A DNA stretch of 64,000 nt from Pseudomonas sp. ADAK13 (GTDB lineage: Bacteria > Pseudomonadota > Gammaproteobacteria > Pseudomonadales > Pseudomonadaceae), in the NCBI RefSeq assembly GCF_012935715.1, contig NZ_CP052860.1:3720001-3784000 (forward strand). Direction: 5' to 3'. Position numbers and translations under genes: made by a program. The notes under the pieces are model-generated. The model did no database searches, was not told the DNA's origin, and saw only the letters and a program-made list of their open reading frames with translations. Of the stretch, positions 43,187 through 52,514 are shown piece by piece. Every line of letters begins with the position of its first letter. Position 1 is the stretch's first letter.

Positions 43187-44008
43187 TTAATCCGAGGCCG
43201 ACACACTGAGGTCATGCCACTTTTTATCCGACTCGGCCAAGTCTGCCGCTGCCCGGGCCGCGTATTGCACGGCATCGCTGCCGATCAGCAAGCGTAGCGG
43301 GGCGTCTTTGTTCAGTGCCAGCTCCAGCACGATTTCGGCAACCCGGTCCGGGCCGGTGGGCAGGATGCCGGGTGAGTTGAGCAATTCCACCAGGGCACCG
43401 ACGGTTTGCTGGTAGGGCTCACTGATGGCGGGAATCGTCATCGAGCTGCCCGACCAGTCCGTGCGCATGCCGCCCGGCTCCAGCACGGTTACCTGGATGC
43501 CCAGTGGCGTGACTTCCTGTGCCAGCACCGTGGAAAAACCACCGACGGCCCATTTTGCGCTTTGGTATGCGGCCAGGCCTGCCATGCCGATACGTCCACC
43601 CAGCGACGACACCTGAAAGATATGCCCATTGCCCTGGGCGCGCAGCACCGGCACCACCGCCTTGCTGACGTGCACCACACCGTAGAAGTTGGTGTCGATC
43701 TGCGCCGAAAAATCCTCCAGGGTTACGTCTTCCACCGAAGCCAGATCACCGTAGCCAGCGTTATTGACCACCACATCCAGGCGGCCAAAATGTTTCACCG
43801 CAGTGTCTACCGCTTCCAGCACCTGCTGGTTGTGGGTGACATCCAGCGCGACGGGATAAACCGCATCACCGTATTCGGCCACCAGGTCATCCAACTGCTT
43901 GGGATTGCGCGCGGTGGCGACTACACGATCACCGGCGCGCAGTGCGGCCACGGTAATCGAGCGGCCAAGGCCACGGGAACTGCCGGTGATAAACCAGATT
44001 TTGGACAT
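43187..44008 (-). CDS. Short-chain dehydrogenase/reductase
   Basis: This 273-residue SDR has the NAD(P) motif TGSSRGLG (8-15), NNAG (about 86-89), and the active Ser-Tyr-Lys set (VSSLGG, then YQSAKWA). The Arg after the first turn and the TARN motif after the second strand suggest NADPH preference. Substrate not known; it stands before an AraC regulator. The ATG at 44008 gives a normal N-terminus. Confidence 0.88.
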   Translation of the reverse strand: MSKIWFITGSSRGLGRSITVAALRAGDRVVATARNPKQLDDLVAEYGDAVYPVALDVTHNQQVLEAVDTAVKHFGRLDVVVNNAGYGDLASVEDVTLEDFSAQIDTNFYGVVHVSKAVVPVLRAQGNGHIFQVSSLGGRIGMAGLAAYQSAKWAVGGFSTVLAQEVTPLGIQVTVLEPGGMRTDWSGSSMTIPAISEPYQQTVGALVELLNSPGILPTGPDRVAEIVLELALNKDAPLRLLIGSDAVQYAARAAADLAESDKKWHDLSVSASD

Positions 44009-44120
44009 TCGAACACCTCTTCGTTTGAGACAACGGGAGCAACCTGTGAACGAATGATGGTGGACGGGCCGTTTTCATACACTAGCAAGAGGGCGCCAAG
44101 CGACTTGCAAATTACGCCAT

Positions 44121-45062
44121 TTATTCCGCGGCGAGTCGCGCCGAGAGGCTCTCGATAAACACCGTCTCTGCCCGGCTCATCTTCTGCTCGCGGTTCCACA
44201 GCAGGTGGATATCCACGTCGGTAATGCCCTCGTCCGGCGGCAAACGCCATAACAATCCGTTCTTCACGTCCTCGGCCACCACATGAATTGGCAGGCAGCC
44301 CAGGCCAAACCCGGCGATCACCAACCGCCGCACTTCTTCCAGGCTGGAGGACGACGCCACGATGCGCCCGCTGAAGCCTTGCTGGTCGCGGAAAATCGTC
44401 AACGGCGAGAGCATCCCGCCGATCTGGTCGCTGGTAAAACTCACGAAATTTTCCGACTGCAAATCGCCTTCCGCCAAGCCGGTGCGGCCGAACAACGGGT
44501 GATGCCGCCCGCAAAAGAATGCATACCGCTGGCGTAGAAACAGGTGCTGCTCGAGGCGGGGTTGTGGCCGGCGATTGAGGCTCAGGCCCAGGGTTGCGGT
44601 TTTCTCCAGCAATGCGGCGACGATGTCAGAGCTGCGCATCACCTCCACGTCCAGGTCGACCCTGGGATGCTGGCGATGGAAGTCGGCGAGAAAGTCATCA
44701 AAGGTGTCGGAATTGATCCGACTGATCATCAGCAATCGCACCTTGCCGAGCACCTCGTCGCCGGGTTTTTGCAGGGCGTTGCTCATCTGCGAGACCTGGC
44801 CGTACATCTCGCCGGCAATCGCGAATATCTGCTCGCCGGCCTCGGTCAGCACAAAGCGTGGGCCGCGACGGGCAATCAGCTGGCAGTCGAGCTGTTCTTC
44901 CAGGCGCTTGAGCGCCTGGCTGATGGCCGGTTGGGTCAGGTGCAGGCGTGCGGCGGCGCGGCTGATGCTCAATTCCTGGCCGATCACCCGGAAGGTGCGC
45001 AGCAGGTTCCAGTCCAGGCGGTCATTGAGCAGCGGGTGAACATCGCGGCGGTTTTCAGACAT
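44121..45062 (-). CDS. LysR-family transcriptional regulator
   Basis: This 313-residue regulator has the N-terminal HTH (WNLLRTFRVIGQELSISRAA, then LHLTQPAISQALKRLE) and a periplasmic-binding-like effector domain. It is divergent from the MHS transporter cluster and is probably its regulator. The shared 159-base gap is AT-rich (ATTATTCCAATTATAA on the minus strand near 45095) and could hold a LysR box. Confidence 0.9.
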   Translation of the reverse strand: MSENRRDVHPLLNDRLDWNLLRTFRVIGQELSISRAAARLHLTQPAISQALKRLEEQLDCQLIARRGPRFVLTEAGEQIFAIAGEMYGQVSQMSNALQKPGDEVLGKVRLLMISRINSDTFDDFLADFHRQHPRVDLDVEVMRSSDIVAALLEKTATLGLSLNRRPQPRLEQHLFLRQRYAFFCGRHHPLFGRTGLAEGDLQSENFVSFTSDQIGGMLSPLTIFRDQQGFSGRIVASSSSLEEVRRLVIAGFGLGCLPIHVVAEDVKNGLLWRLPPDEGITDVDIHLLWNREQKMSRAETVFIESLSARLAAE

Positions 45063-45221
45063 GGCGACAGCTCGATAATAAGCAGGATTTATAATTGGAA
45101 TAATAAATAGAAAATTGACTAATCATAGCGCCGAGACGAAAAATCACCCTCACTTAGCGCCATCAGAGCGCATGCGCCAGACCTTTCTCCTGCCAAAAAA
45201 ATAACCAAAGGAGCCAACCCC

Positions 45222-46532
45222 ATGAAGCCTTCCGCTTCGCCGCAGCCTCGCCGTGCCGCGGCCGCCGCCTTCATCGGCACCATGATCGAGTGGTACGACT
45301 TTTACATCTACGCCACCGCCGCTGCGCTGGTGTTTGGCCAGCTGTTTTTCCCTTCCGACGATAAGCTGTTCAGCACCATGGCCGCCTTCGGCACCTTTGC
45401 CGTGGGCTTCTTCGCCCGGCCGTTGGGCGGCATTGTGTTTGGGCATATCGGTGACCGTATCGGTCGCAAGAAATCCCTGGTGATTACCCTGGTGATGATG
45501 GGCGTGGTGACGGTGTGCATCGGGCTGTTGCCGACCTACGCACAGATCGGCGTCGCGGCACCGGTATTGCTGGTGCTGCTGCGGGTGGTGCAGGGCATTG
45601 CCGTGGGTGGCGAGTGGGGTGGGGCAGTGCTGATGGCCGGCGAACATGCGCCCAAAGGTCGTCGCAACTTCTTTGCCTCCTTTGCGCAGTTGGGCAGCCC
45701 GGCGGGTTTGATTCTGTCGTTGCTGGCGTTCAGTGCCGTGACCCGTTTGCCGGAAGCCGACCTGCTCAGTTGGGGCTGGCGCGTGCCGTTCCTGGCCAGC
45801 GCGCTGTTGTTGATCGTCGGGCTGGCGATCCGCCTGGGTGTCAACGAATCCCCCGAGTTCCTGGAAGACAAAGCCAGGGCGGAAAAAGCCCGGGCCATCA
45901 CCCAGGATCAGGCCCCGGTGATCGAGGTGCTGAGGACTTCCTGGCGCCCATTGTTACTGTGCATCGGCGCTAACACGCTGGGCATTGCCGGCGTGTATTT
46001 CACCAACACCTTCATGATTGCCTACAGCACCCAGCAACTTAACCTGCCGCGCTCGTTGATTCTGGAGTGCCTGTTTGTGGTGGCCATCATCCAGTTCTGT
46101 GTCCAGCCGCTGGCGGCCTGGGTGGCGGAGAAGGTCGGTGCGACGCGCTTTCTGTGTGCCATGACGCTGCTGGCAATGGCGTCGCCATACCCGATGTTCG
46201 TGCTGGTCAGCAGCGGCCAGGCGCCGTTGATCATCCTCGGTATCGCCCTGGCTGTGGTGTGCATGGCCTCGTTTTATGCGGTGATCGCCGGCTTCGTCAG
46301 CGGCCTGTTCGAAACCCGTGTGCGCTATACCGCCATCTCCCTGGCCTACCAAGTGTGTGGCGCGCTGGCCGGTGGCCTCACGCCGTTGATCGGCACCTGG
46401 CTGGCCCATGAATACCAGGGCCAGTGGTGGCCGATGGCTGTGTTCTACAGCGCGATTGCTGCGATTTCGCTGGTGTGCGTACTCGCGTTGTCCCGCCGCC
46501 ACGCCACCGCGCACCGTCTTGAAATGGCTTGA
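45222..46532 (+). CDS. MHS-family MFS transporter
   Basis: This 436-residue, twelve-segment symporter of the metabolite:H+ family has FIGTMIEWYDFYIYA at the start and the MFS loop motif GHIGDRIGRKKSL between segments 2 and 3. It heads a cluster with an M20 amidohydrolase and an HDAC-like amidohydrolase, suggesting uptake of an N-acyl or N-carbamoyl compound. GGAG precedes the ATG, and an A-rich Hfq/Crc-like stretch (AAAAATAA at 45197) precedes that. Confidence 0.92.
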   Translation: MKPSASPQPRRAAAAAFIGTMIEWYDFYIYATAAALVFGQLFFPSDDKLFSTMAAFGTFAVGFFARPLGGIVFGHIGDRIGRKKSLVITLVMMGVVTVCIGLLPTYAQIGVAAPVLLVLLRVVQGIAVGGEWGGAVLMAGEHAPKGRRNFFASFAQLGSPAGLILSLLAFSAVTRLPEADLLSWGWRVPFLASALLLIVGLAIRLGVNESPEFLEDKARAEKARAITQDQAPVIEVLRTSWRPLLLCIGANTLGIAGVYFTNTFMIAYSTQQLNLPRSLILECLFVVAIIQFCVQPLAAWVAEKVGATRFLCAMTLLAMASPYPMFVLVSSGQAPLIILGIALAVVCMASFYAVIAGFVSGLFETRVRYTAISLAYQVCGALAGGLTPLIGTWLAHEYQGQWWPMAVFYSAIAAISLVCVLALSRRHATAHRLEMA

Positions 46533-46554
46533 TGAGTTTGATCGGAGAATGTGT

Positions 46555-47784
46555 ATGTTGAAGATTAACGGCGAGCGCCTGTGGGCCAGCCTGATGGCCA
46601 TGGCCGAGATCGGCGCCACGGCGCGCGGTGGCAGTTGCCGCCTGGCGTTGAGCGCCGAAGACCAGGCAGGCCGCGCGCTGTTCAGCCGCTGGTGTGAAGA
46701 CGCCGGGCTGACCTTGAGCGTCGATGCCATCGGCAACCTGTTCGCCCGCCGGGAGGGAACCGACACCGGCGCTGCGCCGGTGATGATGGGCAGCCACCTC
46801 GACACCCAGCCCGAAGGCGGGCGCTTTGATGGCGTCTATGGTGTGTTGGCCGGACTGGAAGTGATCCGCAGCCTCGACGACCACGGCATCCAGACCCGCA
46901 AGCCGCTGGAAATCGCGGTGTGGACCAACGAGGAGGGCGCCCGTTTTACCCCGGCCATGCTCGGCTCGGCGGTGTTCACCGGCACCTTGGCGTTGGATAA
47001 GGCGCTGGCCACCCGGGATGTCGACGGTGTCAGCGTGGCGCAGGCGTTGCGCAGCACCGGCTATCACGGCGAACGCCCGTTGGGCGGTGCGGTGGATGCG
47101 TATTTTGAAGCGCACATCGAGCAAGGTCCTATTCTGGAAGACAACGCCAAGAGCATTGGCGTGGTCACCGGCGGCCAGGCGATCCGCTGGCTCGACGTGC
47201 GTGTGGAAGGCATGGCCGCCCATGCCGGGACCACGCCCATGGCGCTGCGCAAAGACGCCCTGTACGGCGCCGCACAGATGATCCAGTCACTGGAAAACAT
47301 GGCGGCCGATTTTGCGCCGGAAGGCCTGACGACGGTGGGTGAATTGAGCATCGCCAAATCGTCGCGCAACACCATTCCCGGCCTGCTGAATTTCACCGTC
47401 GACCTGCGCCACCACCGTGACGCCGACATCGACGCCATGGAGCAACACGTGCGTACCCGCCTGCAGGACATCGCCGCCCAGCGAGGCCTGAGCGTCACCG
47501 TCAGCCCGCACTGGATCAGCCCGGCGACGCCGTTTGATGCCGAGTGTGTGGCGTGCGTGCAGTCGGCGGTGGATGCATTGGGTTATGCCCAGCAATCTAT
47601 CGTCAGCGGTGCCGGCCACGACGCCATCCACCTGGCGCGCTTCTGCCCGACGGCGATGGTGTTCATCCCGTGCGTGGGTGGCTTGAGTCATAACGAAGCG
47701 GAAGACGTGCTGCCCGAGGATGTTCGCCAGGGCACCGATGTACTGCTCAATGCCGTGTTGAAACGCGCCGGCCAGGCTCAGTAA
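46555..47784 (+). CDS. M20-family Zn-dependent hydrolase (allantoate/N-carbamoyl amino acid amidohydrolase type)
   Basis: This 409-residue enzyme matches the HyuC/AllC branch of the M20 family. Metal residues are His81 (GSHLDT), Asp92 (GGRFDG) and Glu126-Glu127 (TNEEGARF), with FEAHIEQGPILE and the AGTTPM dimer-domain motif following. Such enzymes hydrolyse carbamoyl or ureido groups from amino acids, and this one probably acts on the compound imported by the MHS protein. The start at 46555 has GGAGAAT upstream; the frame is open to 46408 inside the transporter gene. Confidence 0.9.
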   Translation: MLKINGERLWASLMAMAEIGATARGGSCRLALSAEDQAGRALFSRWCEDAGLTLSVDAIGNLFARREGTDTGAAPVMMGSHLDTQPEGGRFDGVYGVLAGLEVIRSLDDHGIQTRKPLEIAVWTNEEGARFTPAMLGSAVFTGTLALDKALATRDVDGVSVAQALRSTGYHGERPLGGAVDAYFEAHIEQGPILEDNAKSIGVVTGGQAIRWLDVRVEGMAAHAGTTPMALRKDALYGAAQMIQSLENMAADFAPEGLTTVGELSIAKSSRNTIPGLLNFTVDLRHHRDADIDAMEQHVRTRLQDIAAQRGLSVTVSPHWISPATPFDAECVACVQSAVDALGYAQQSIVSGAGHDAIHLARFCPTAMVFIPCVGGLSHNEAEDVLPEDVRQGTDVLLNAVLKRAGQAQ

Positions 47785-47795
47785 GGAGAAATTCC

Positions 47796-48821
47796 ATGCG
47801 TACTTTTTTCCATCCCGAACAACTCCTGCACCATCCCCGCAGTTACTACTCCCGTGGCCAGATGCGCACCCCGCAGGAAGTCCCCGAGCGCGCCCGCAAT
47901 CTGCTGCTGGCCGCACAAACCCTGGGCTTCGACATCCACCAACCGCACGACCACGGCCTCGATCCACTGCTGGCGGTGCACGGTGCCGCCTACCTGGCCT
48001 TCCTCCAGGAAGCCCACCAGCGCTGGAAGGAGATCCCCGAAGACTGGGGCGACGAAGTCATGTCCAACATCTTCGTGCGTGAACCCAACGCCCTGCGCGG
48101 CATTCTCGCCCAGGCGGCGCGCTACCTCGCCGACGGCAGTTGCCCGATTGGCGAACTCACCTGGCGTTCGGCCTACTGGTCGGCCCAAAGCGCAGTGGCT
48201 GCGGCTAAAGACATCCTCGACGGCGCGCCGGCAGCCTATGCGCTGTGCCGCCCGCCGGGTCATCACGCCCGCTTCGACGCGGCCGGTGGGTTCTGCTACA
48301 TCAACAACGCGGCGGTTGCGGCGCAGGCGTTGCGCGATGGATTCGAGCGCGTCGCCGTGCTCGATACCGACATGCACCACGGGCAGGGCATCCAGGAGAT
48401 TTTCTACGACCGTGATGACGTGCTGTACGTGTCAATTCACGGCGACCCGACCAATTTCTATCCCGGCGTCGCAGGCTTTGCCGAAGAACGCGGCACTGAT
48501 GCGGGTGAAGGCTTCAACCTCAACCTGCCAATGGCGCATGGTGCCAGCGAGGCGGTCTTCTTTGACAAGCTGGAGCTGGCGTTGAAGGCGGTGAAGGAGT
48601 TCTCGGCGGACGTGCTGGTGTTGTCGCTGGGGTTCGATATCTACGAACTGGACCCGCAAAGCAAAGTGGCGGTGACGCGGGAAGGATTTGCGCGGCTGGG
48701 TGAGTGTATTCGTGGGTTGGGGCTGCCGTGTGTGATCGTGCAGGAGGGCGGGTATCACCTGGAGACACTGGACAGTAATGCGCAGGCGTTTTTTGAAAGT
48801 GCGCGGGCATGGTCGAAATAA
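47796..48821 (+). CDS. Histone deacetylase-superfamily amidohydrolase (acetylpolyamine type)
   Basis: This 341-residue enzyme has RPPGHHA (152-158), the zinc ligands Asp192 and His194 in LDTDMHHGQG, and a further Asp in SLGFDIYELDP. The family includes acetylpolyamine amidohydrolases that remove acetyl groups from polyamines or other amines. It starts 11 bases after the M20 gene with AAGGAG, so the three genes form one operon. Confidence 0.9.
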   Translation: MRTFFHPEQLLHHPRSYYSRGQMRTPQEVPERARNLLLAAQTLGFDIHQPHDHGLDPLLAVHGAAYLAFLQEAHQRWKEIPEDWGDEVMSNIFVREPNALRGILAQAARYLADGSCPIGELTWRSAYWSAQSAVAAAKDILDGAPAAYALCRPPGHHARFDAAGGFCYINNAAVAAQALRDGFERVAVLDTDMHHGQGIQEIFYDRDDVLYVSIHGDPTNFYPGVAGFAEERGTDAGEGFNLNLPMAHGASEAVFFDKLELALKAVKEFSADVLVLSLGFDIYELDPQSKVAVTREGFARLGECIRGLGLPCVIVQEGGYHLETLDSNAQAFFESARAWSK

Positions 48822-48963
48822 GCTGCTGAATAAAGGGTCCCGGACTGCCTTGAAAATACATTCAAGGCGCGTCCGCCCCGTGGGCCTTTTAGGTCGATAA
48901 TTTTTATCTGTTAACTTCTGGTCGACCCCCCTCAAGTCCCGCCCCGCCTGGCCGAAACTCTGT

Positions 48964-48979
48964 CATACGATGTCGTATG
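48964..48979. promoter_or_regulatory. Perfect inverted repeat before chemoreceptor gene
   Basis: CATACGA-TG-TCGTATG is a perfect 7-2-7 palindrome ending 21 bases before the chosen chemoreceptor ATG. It would lie in the leader or at the start site. The binding protein is unknown. The rest of 48822-49000 shows only a weak CTTGAA/TTCAAG hairpin. Confidence 0.4.
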
Positions 48980-49000
48980 CCAATAATGAGAACAATCGCC

Positions 49001-50626
49001 ATGTCGCTCCGCAATCTGTCCATCGCCCGCCGTGCGGGTCTCGGTTTTGCCTTGATTGCCTTGCTCGTGGCGTTACTGGGGTTCTTTGCGCTCTCGAACA
49101 TGGCGAGCATCCGCGAAAGCGCCGTGCAGGTTGAAAGCGGCCTGGTGCCGAAAATGCGCCTGGTCTCGGATATTCGCGAAATCATGCTGCGCATCCGCAC
49201 CATTTCCCTGCGCATGGCCCTTGATCCCAATCCGGCGAGCATCGCGCAATACCGCAGCCAGATGGACACCCGTAGCCAGGATTTGACGAAGAAACTGGCC
49301 GACCTCAATGCGGTGATTGATACCCCTGAGGTACGCAATCTCTACGATCAGTTCCAGGTTTCCCTGCGTCAGTATCAGCAAGGTCTCACGCAGTCCTTCA
49401 TCCTCGCTGACAAGCAACAGACCGCCGAGCTGAACAAGTTGCTGCTGGTGGACATGAAAACCGTGGTCGACGGTTCCGGCAATCAGCTCAATGCCCTGGC
49501 CGACTACTACAACGCCCAGATAAACCTGCAGGGCCAGACGGCCGAATCTCAGTACAGCCGCTCGCGCACGATGGTCTTCGGTTTCGTGCTGCTGGCGGCG
49601 TTGAGCACCGTGGCCCTGGCCTGGTTGCTGACGCGCAGCATTGTCGGCCCGCTGAGCCACGCGGTGCGCGCCGCAGAAAACGTCGCCCAAGGCGACCTGA
49701 CCCAGACCGTTGAAGTCACCGGCGACGACGAAGTGACGCGCCTGCTCGTGGCACTCCAGACCATGCAGGGCAGCCTGCGCAGTACCCTGCAACTGATTCG
49801 CCAGTCGGCCGGGCAGATGGCGGCATCGGCCACCGACCTCAACGGCATTACCGACCAGAGCAGCCGCAGCCTGCAAAAGCAGACCGCAGAAATCGAGCAA
49901 GCCGCCACCGCCGTCAACGAGATGACCTCGGCGGCCGATGAGGTGGCGCGTAATGCTGTCTCCACTTCCGAATCCACCCGGCTCTCCAATGAAACGGCCC
50001 GCGACGGCCAGCAGCGCGTCGGCGAAACGGTCAGCGCGATTCAGGCGCTGAGTACCAACATCGGTGAAACCTCAAGCCTGGTGCAAAACCTCGCCGATCA
50101 GTCGCGGGATATCGGCAAGGTGCTGGACGTGATTCGCTCCATCGCCGAGCAGACCAACCTGTTGGCCCTGAACGCCGCCATCGAGGCCGCGCGTGCCGGT
50201 GAGTCCGGGCGTGGCTTTGCAGTGGTGGCCGACGAAGTGCGTGCGCTGGCCCATCGTACGCAGCAATCGACCCTGGAGATCGACCAGATGGTCAGCGCGA
50301 TGCGCACGGGTTCCAGCGAGGCATTGACGTCGATGCAGTCGAGCACCCAGCGCGCCAGTGAAACCTTGATCCTGGCCGAAGGGGCCGGTGGCGCATTGAG
50401 CCAGATCACCGACTCCATCGATCAGATTCACCAGCGCAACCTGGTCATCGCCAGCGCTGCCGAGGAGCAGGCGCAAGTGGCCAAAGAGGTCGACCGTAAT
50501 ATCGTCAATATTCGTGACCTGTCCGCGCAATCATCCTCCGGAGCGGGGCAGATCAACGGGTCGAGCCATGAGCTGGCGCGTTTGGCCGTGTCGCTCAATG
50601 AGGCGGTGGCGCGGTTTCAGCTGTAA
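49001..50626 (+). CDS. Methyl-accepting chemotaxis protein
   Basis: This 541-residue chemoreceptor has membrane segments at about 13-35 and 186-210, a four-helix-bundle ligand domain between them, a HAMP domain (about 210-262), and a signalling domain with the conserved tip [19 protein letters not shown]. Ligand unknown. The start at 49001 ([16 protein letters not shown]) is preferred to the ATG at 48977 on family grounds. Its end overlaps the convergent gene by 32 bases. Confidence 0.93.
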   Translation: MSLRNLSIARRAGLGFALIALLVALLGFFALSNMASIRESAVQVESGLVPKMRLVSDIREIMLRIRTISLRMALDPNPASIAQYRSQMDTRSQDLTKKLADLNAVIDTPEVRNLYDQFQVSLRQYQQGLTQSFILADKQQTAELNKLLLVDMKTVVDGSGNQLNALADYYNAQINLQGQTAESQYSRSRTMVFGFVLLAALSTVALAWLLTRSIVGPLSHAVRAAENVAQGDLTQTVEVTGDDEVTRLLVALQTMQGSLRSTLQLIRQSAGQMAASATDLNGITDQSSRSLQKQTAEIEQAATAVNEMTSAADEVARNAVSTSESTRLSNETARDGQQRVGETVSAIQALSTNIGETSSLVQNLADQSRDIGKVLDVIRSIAEQTNLLALNAAIEAARAGESGRGFAVVADEVRALAHRTQQSTLEIDQMVSAMRTGSSEALTSMQSSTQRASETLILAEGAGGALSQITDSIDQIHQRNLVIASAAEEQAQVAKEVDRNIVNIRDLSAQSSSGAGQINGSSHELARLAVSLNEAVARFQL

Positions 50627-51524
50627 CGGGGTTTATCCGTGCCAGGGACGGCACCAATTCCAGGACGCGGTTACGGCCACCTTCGGCCACCAGGTAGGTT
50701 CCCTTCGTCGTACGCACAATCGACTGCGGGGCCTTCAGGAAAGACAGAATCGTCTGCTGGTGCCCTTGCTTGTCGATCAACAGTAAACGCGCGCGGTGTG
50801 TGGAATCCTCGTTGATCCATAACCCGCGTTCATCGCACATCAGGAAGGTGGGTTTGTTCAGCTGGCTCAGTACCACCGGATCGCTGCCGTCGTCGGTCAG
50901 TTCCCGCACCACGCCTTTCTTCTTTTCCGTGTAGAGCATGCGCCCATCCGTGCAGCGAACGATCGACTCGCCTTCGCTGAGTTGGTCACGCACCACGCTC
51001 AAGGTCTTGTCGCGCCAGTGATAGCGAAGGATCCGGGCCCCGACCTTGCGGTCTTCGATGGCGTAGAGGTACTCGCCGTCGTCCCACAGCCCTTGCACGC
51101 TTTCTCCCTTGAACAGCTCGGTGACCACGCCGTCCTTTAGAAAGCTGACCGGTGCGCCGTCCACTTCCTGGCTGAATACCCAACCGCCCTGAGTGGCGAC
51201 CATGCCATCGGGCTTGGATAGATTGCCCACCACCAGCTCGCGTTTTCCGTCCGGCAGAATGCGCACGATACTGCCAAGCCCGTCGCTCAACTCCTGGCTG
51301 ACCATCAGTGAGCCGTCGGGCATCGGCATCAGTGATGCGGCCTTTTCCACGTCGCGGTGGACTACTTGAACACTCCAGTCATCGGCAGCGCTGACCGGGT
51401 AGAAACTTTGCCAGGCGAAGAAGCCCAAAGCGGCAAAGCAGAGCGAACCCAGTAGCCACAACCCTGGTCGAAGCGTGCGATAGAGAGAGGCCGGGCTTGA
51501 AGTCCTTTTTATTGTTTTATCCAT
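50595..51524 (-). CDS. Membrane-anchored beta-propeller-like protein
   Basis: This 309-residue protein has one N-terminal membrane anchor (about 21-43) and a periplasmic domain of repeated GxxxVxxxxxDGxxxxV strands, for example [26 protein letters not shown] and [17 protein letters not shown]. This suggests a six-bladed propeller of the NHL/SMP-30 type. No catalytic residues are obvious. It overlaps the chemoreceptor end tail to tail. Function unknown. Confidence 0.75.
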   Translation of the reverse strand: MDKTIKRTSSPASLYRTLRPGLWLLGSLCFAALGFFAWQSFYPVSAADDWSVQVVHRDVEKAASLMPMPDGSLMVSQELSDGLGSIVRILPDGKRELVVGNLSKPDGMVATQGGWVFSQEVDGAPVSFLKDGVVTELFKGESVQGLWDDGEYLYAIEDRKVGARILRYHWRDKTLSVVRDQLSEGESIVRCTDGRMLYTEKKKGVVRELTDDGSDPVVLSQLNKPTFLMCDERGLWINEDSTHRARLLLIDKQGHQQTILSFLKAPQSIVRTTKGTYLVAEGGRNRVLELVPSLARINPVTAETAPPPH

Positions 51525-51574
51525 TGATTGCGCTGCCGGTAGGTATGGGTGAATGGAAAGGAGTGGAGCTGAAG

Positions 51575-51889
51575 TTAATCGTTATCCTGCAAGAGGGCCG
51601 CATGGTCTTGCCCTCCGTAAAACACCCCTAGACTCGATACCGTTTCCGTGTCGGCATCCACTGTAAAAGCGATGATCGTGGCGTGCCGATAGTGAGTTGT
51701 ACGCAGAGTGGGTAACAAATCCTCACGGCTGGTCCCACGCTGGGGAAAAAGGGACAGGTTTTCGCAATAAGTGATGATGGCATCTACATAGCGCGCAGCG
51801 ACGATGGGTGAGCCGGCCTGGGTGATGTAGTCTTCAAGTTCTTCGAGTTGCGCTACTGCCTTGGGTGAAAAAGCTACTGTGTAGCTCAC
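51575..51889 (-). CDS. parE: ParE-type toxin
   Basis: This 104-residue RelE/ParE superfamily toxin (SYTVAFSPKAVAQLEELEDY at the start, then FPQRGTSREDLLPTLRTTHY) should poison DNA gyrase if it acts as ParE. It starts at GTG (51889), overlapping the antitoxin stop as GTGA. It lies downstream of the antitoxin, the normal parDE order. Confidence 0.88.
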   Translation of the reverse strand: MSYTVAFSPKAVAQLEELEDYITQAGSPIVAARYVDAIITYCENLSLFPQRGTSREDLLPTLRTTHYRHATIIAFTVDADTETVSSLGVFYGGQDHAALLQDND

Positions 51890-52167
51890 GGCTTGCGAGT
51901 GCCTTTCTGTTTGCGTTTGGCTGCCATCTGTTCGCGGACCTGGGCGGCAGACAACGCGCTACCGGGATCCGCTTTGAGAGCGGCGGCGGCCGGAATCACC
52001 TGATCCCGAAGCCAGTCCTCCATTGCGCGATCACGTGCCAGCAGAGCGCGTAGCCCATCGCGTATGACTTCACTTTCACTGGCGTATTCGCCGGTGCTCA
52101 CTTTGGCTTTGACGAGTGCGGCCATCTCAATCGGCAAGGTGATGCTCATTTGCTGGGTTGAGCGCAT
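51886..52167 (-). CDS. parD: ParD-type antitoxin (ribbon-helix-helix)
   Basis: This 93-residue antitoxin has an N-terminal CopG/RHH DNA-binding domain (MSITLPIEMAALVKAKV, then GEYASESEVIRDGLRAL) and a C-terminal arm that would wrap the toxin. The ATG at 52167 (MRSTQQMSITLP) is chosen; an internal ATG at 52149 is possible. The frame is open to 52332, but that extension runs through the operator and is rejected. Confidence 0.88.
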   Translation of the reverse strand: MRSTQQMSITLPIEMAALVKAKVSTGEYASESEVIRDGLRALLARDRAMEDWLRDQVIPAAAALKADPGSALSAAQVREQMAAKRKQKGTRKP

Positions 52168-52185
52168 GGTGGCGTCCGCTTTTGC

Positions 52186-52226
52186 TGGGTAGGATTTAAT
52201 CCTACCCAACGATGGGCGTGCTGCAA
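52186..52226 (-). promoter_or_regulatory. parDE promoter and palindromic operator
   Basis: TGGGTAGGATT-T-AATCCTACCCA (52186-52208; two 11-base arms around one base) is a near-perfect palindrome 19 bases upstream of parD. On the minus strand TTGCAG (52226-52221) and TAGGAT (52204-52199) form a promoter with a 16-base spacer, its -10 inside the palindrome. ParD or ParDE binding would shut it off. The rest of the gap 52168-52514 has no further gene. Confidence 0.7.
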
Positions 52227-52514
52227 GCGATAACTGACCAGTGTGAGCCGTTGGTATCTCCTGGACTAAGCAGCGTGCCGCCTGTTTCGTGCAGATATTG
52301 GTGGGGTAATCCATCGTCAAAGACTTTTCCATAACGGGCCTAAGGAGTAAGAACGAAATTTGAGGTTGTCAGTATTGACGCTTTTCAGGGCCTCCGTTTC
52401 TCACCAGCGCTAATTCCCGTCTGATATGTATGACCGCATATTTTCTGCAGGGCCATTGGCTGATCCCGAGTAGGTAGATCGCGCCAATAGCATCCCGCCA
52501 GCCCCCATACGATA

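Noticed and set aside
52168..52332. Longer N-terminus for the ParD antitoxin
   Set aside because: The extension would be encoded across the palindromic operator and predicted promoter and has no ribosome site.
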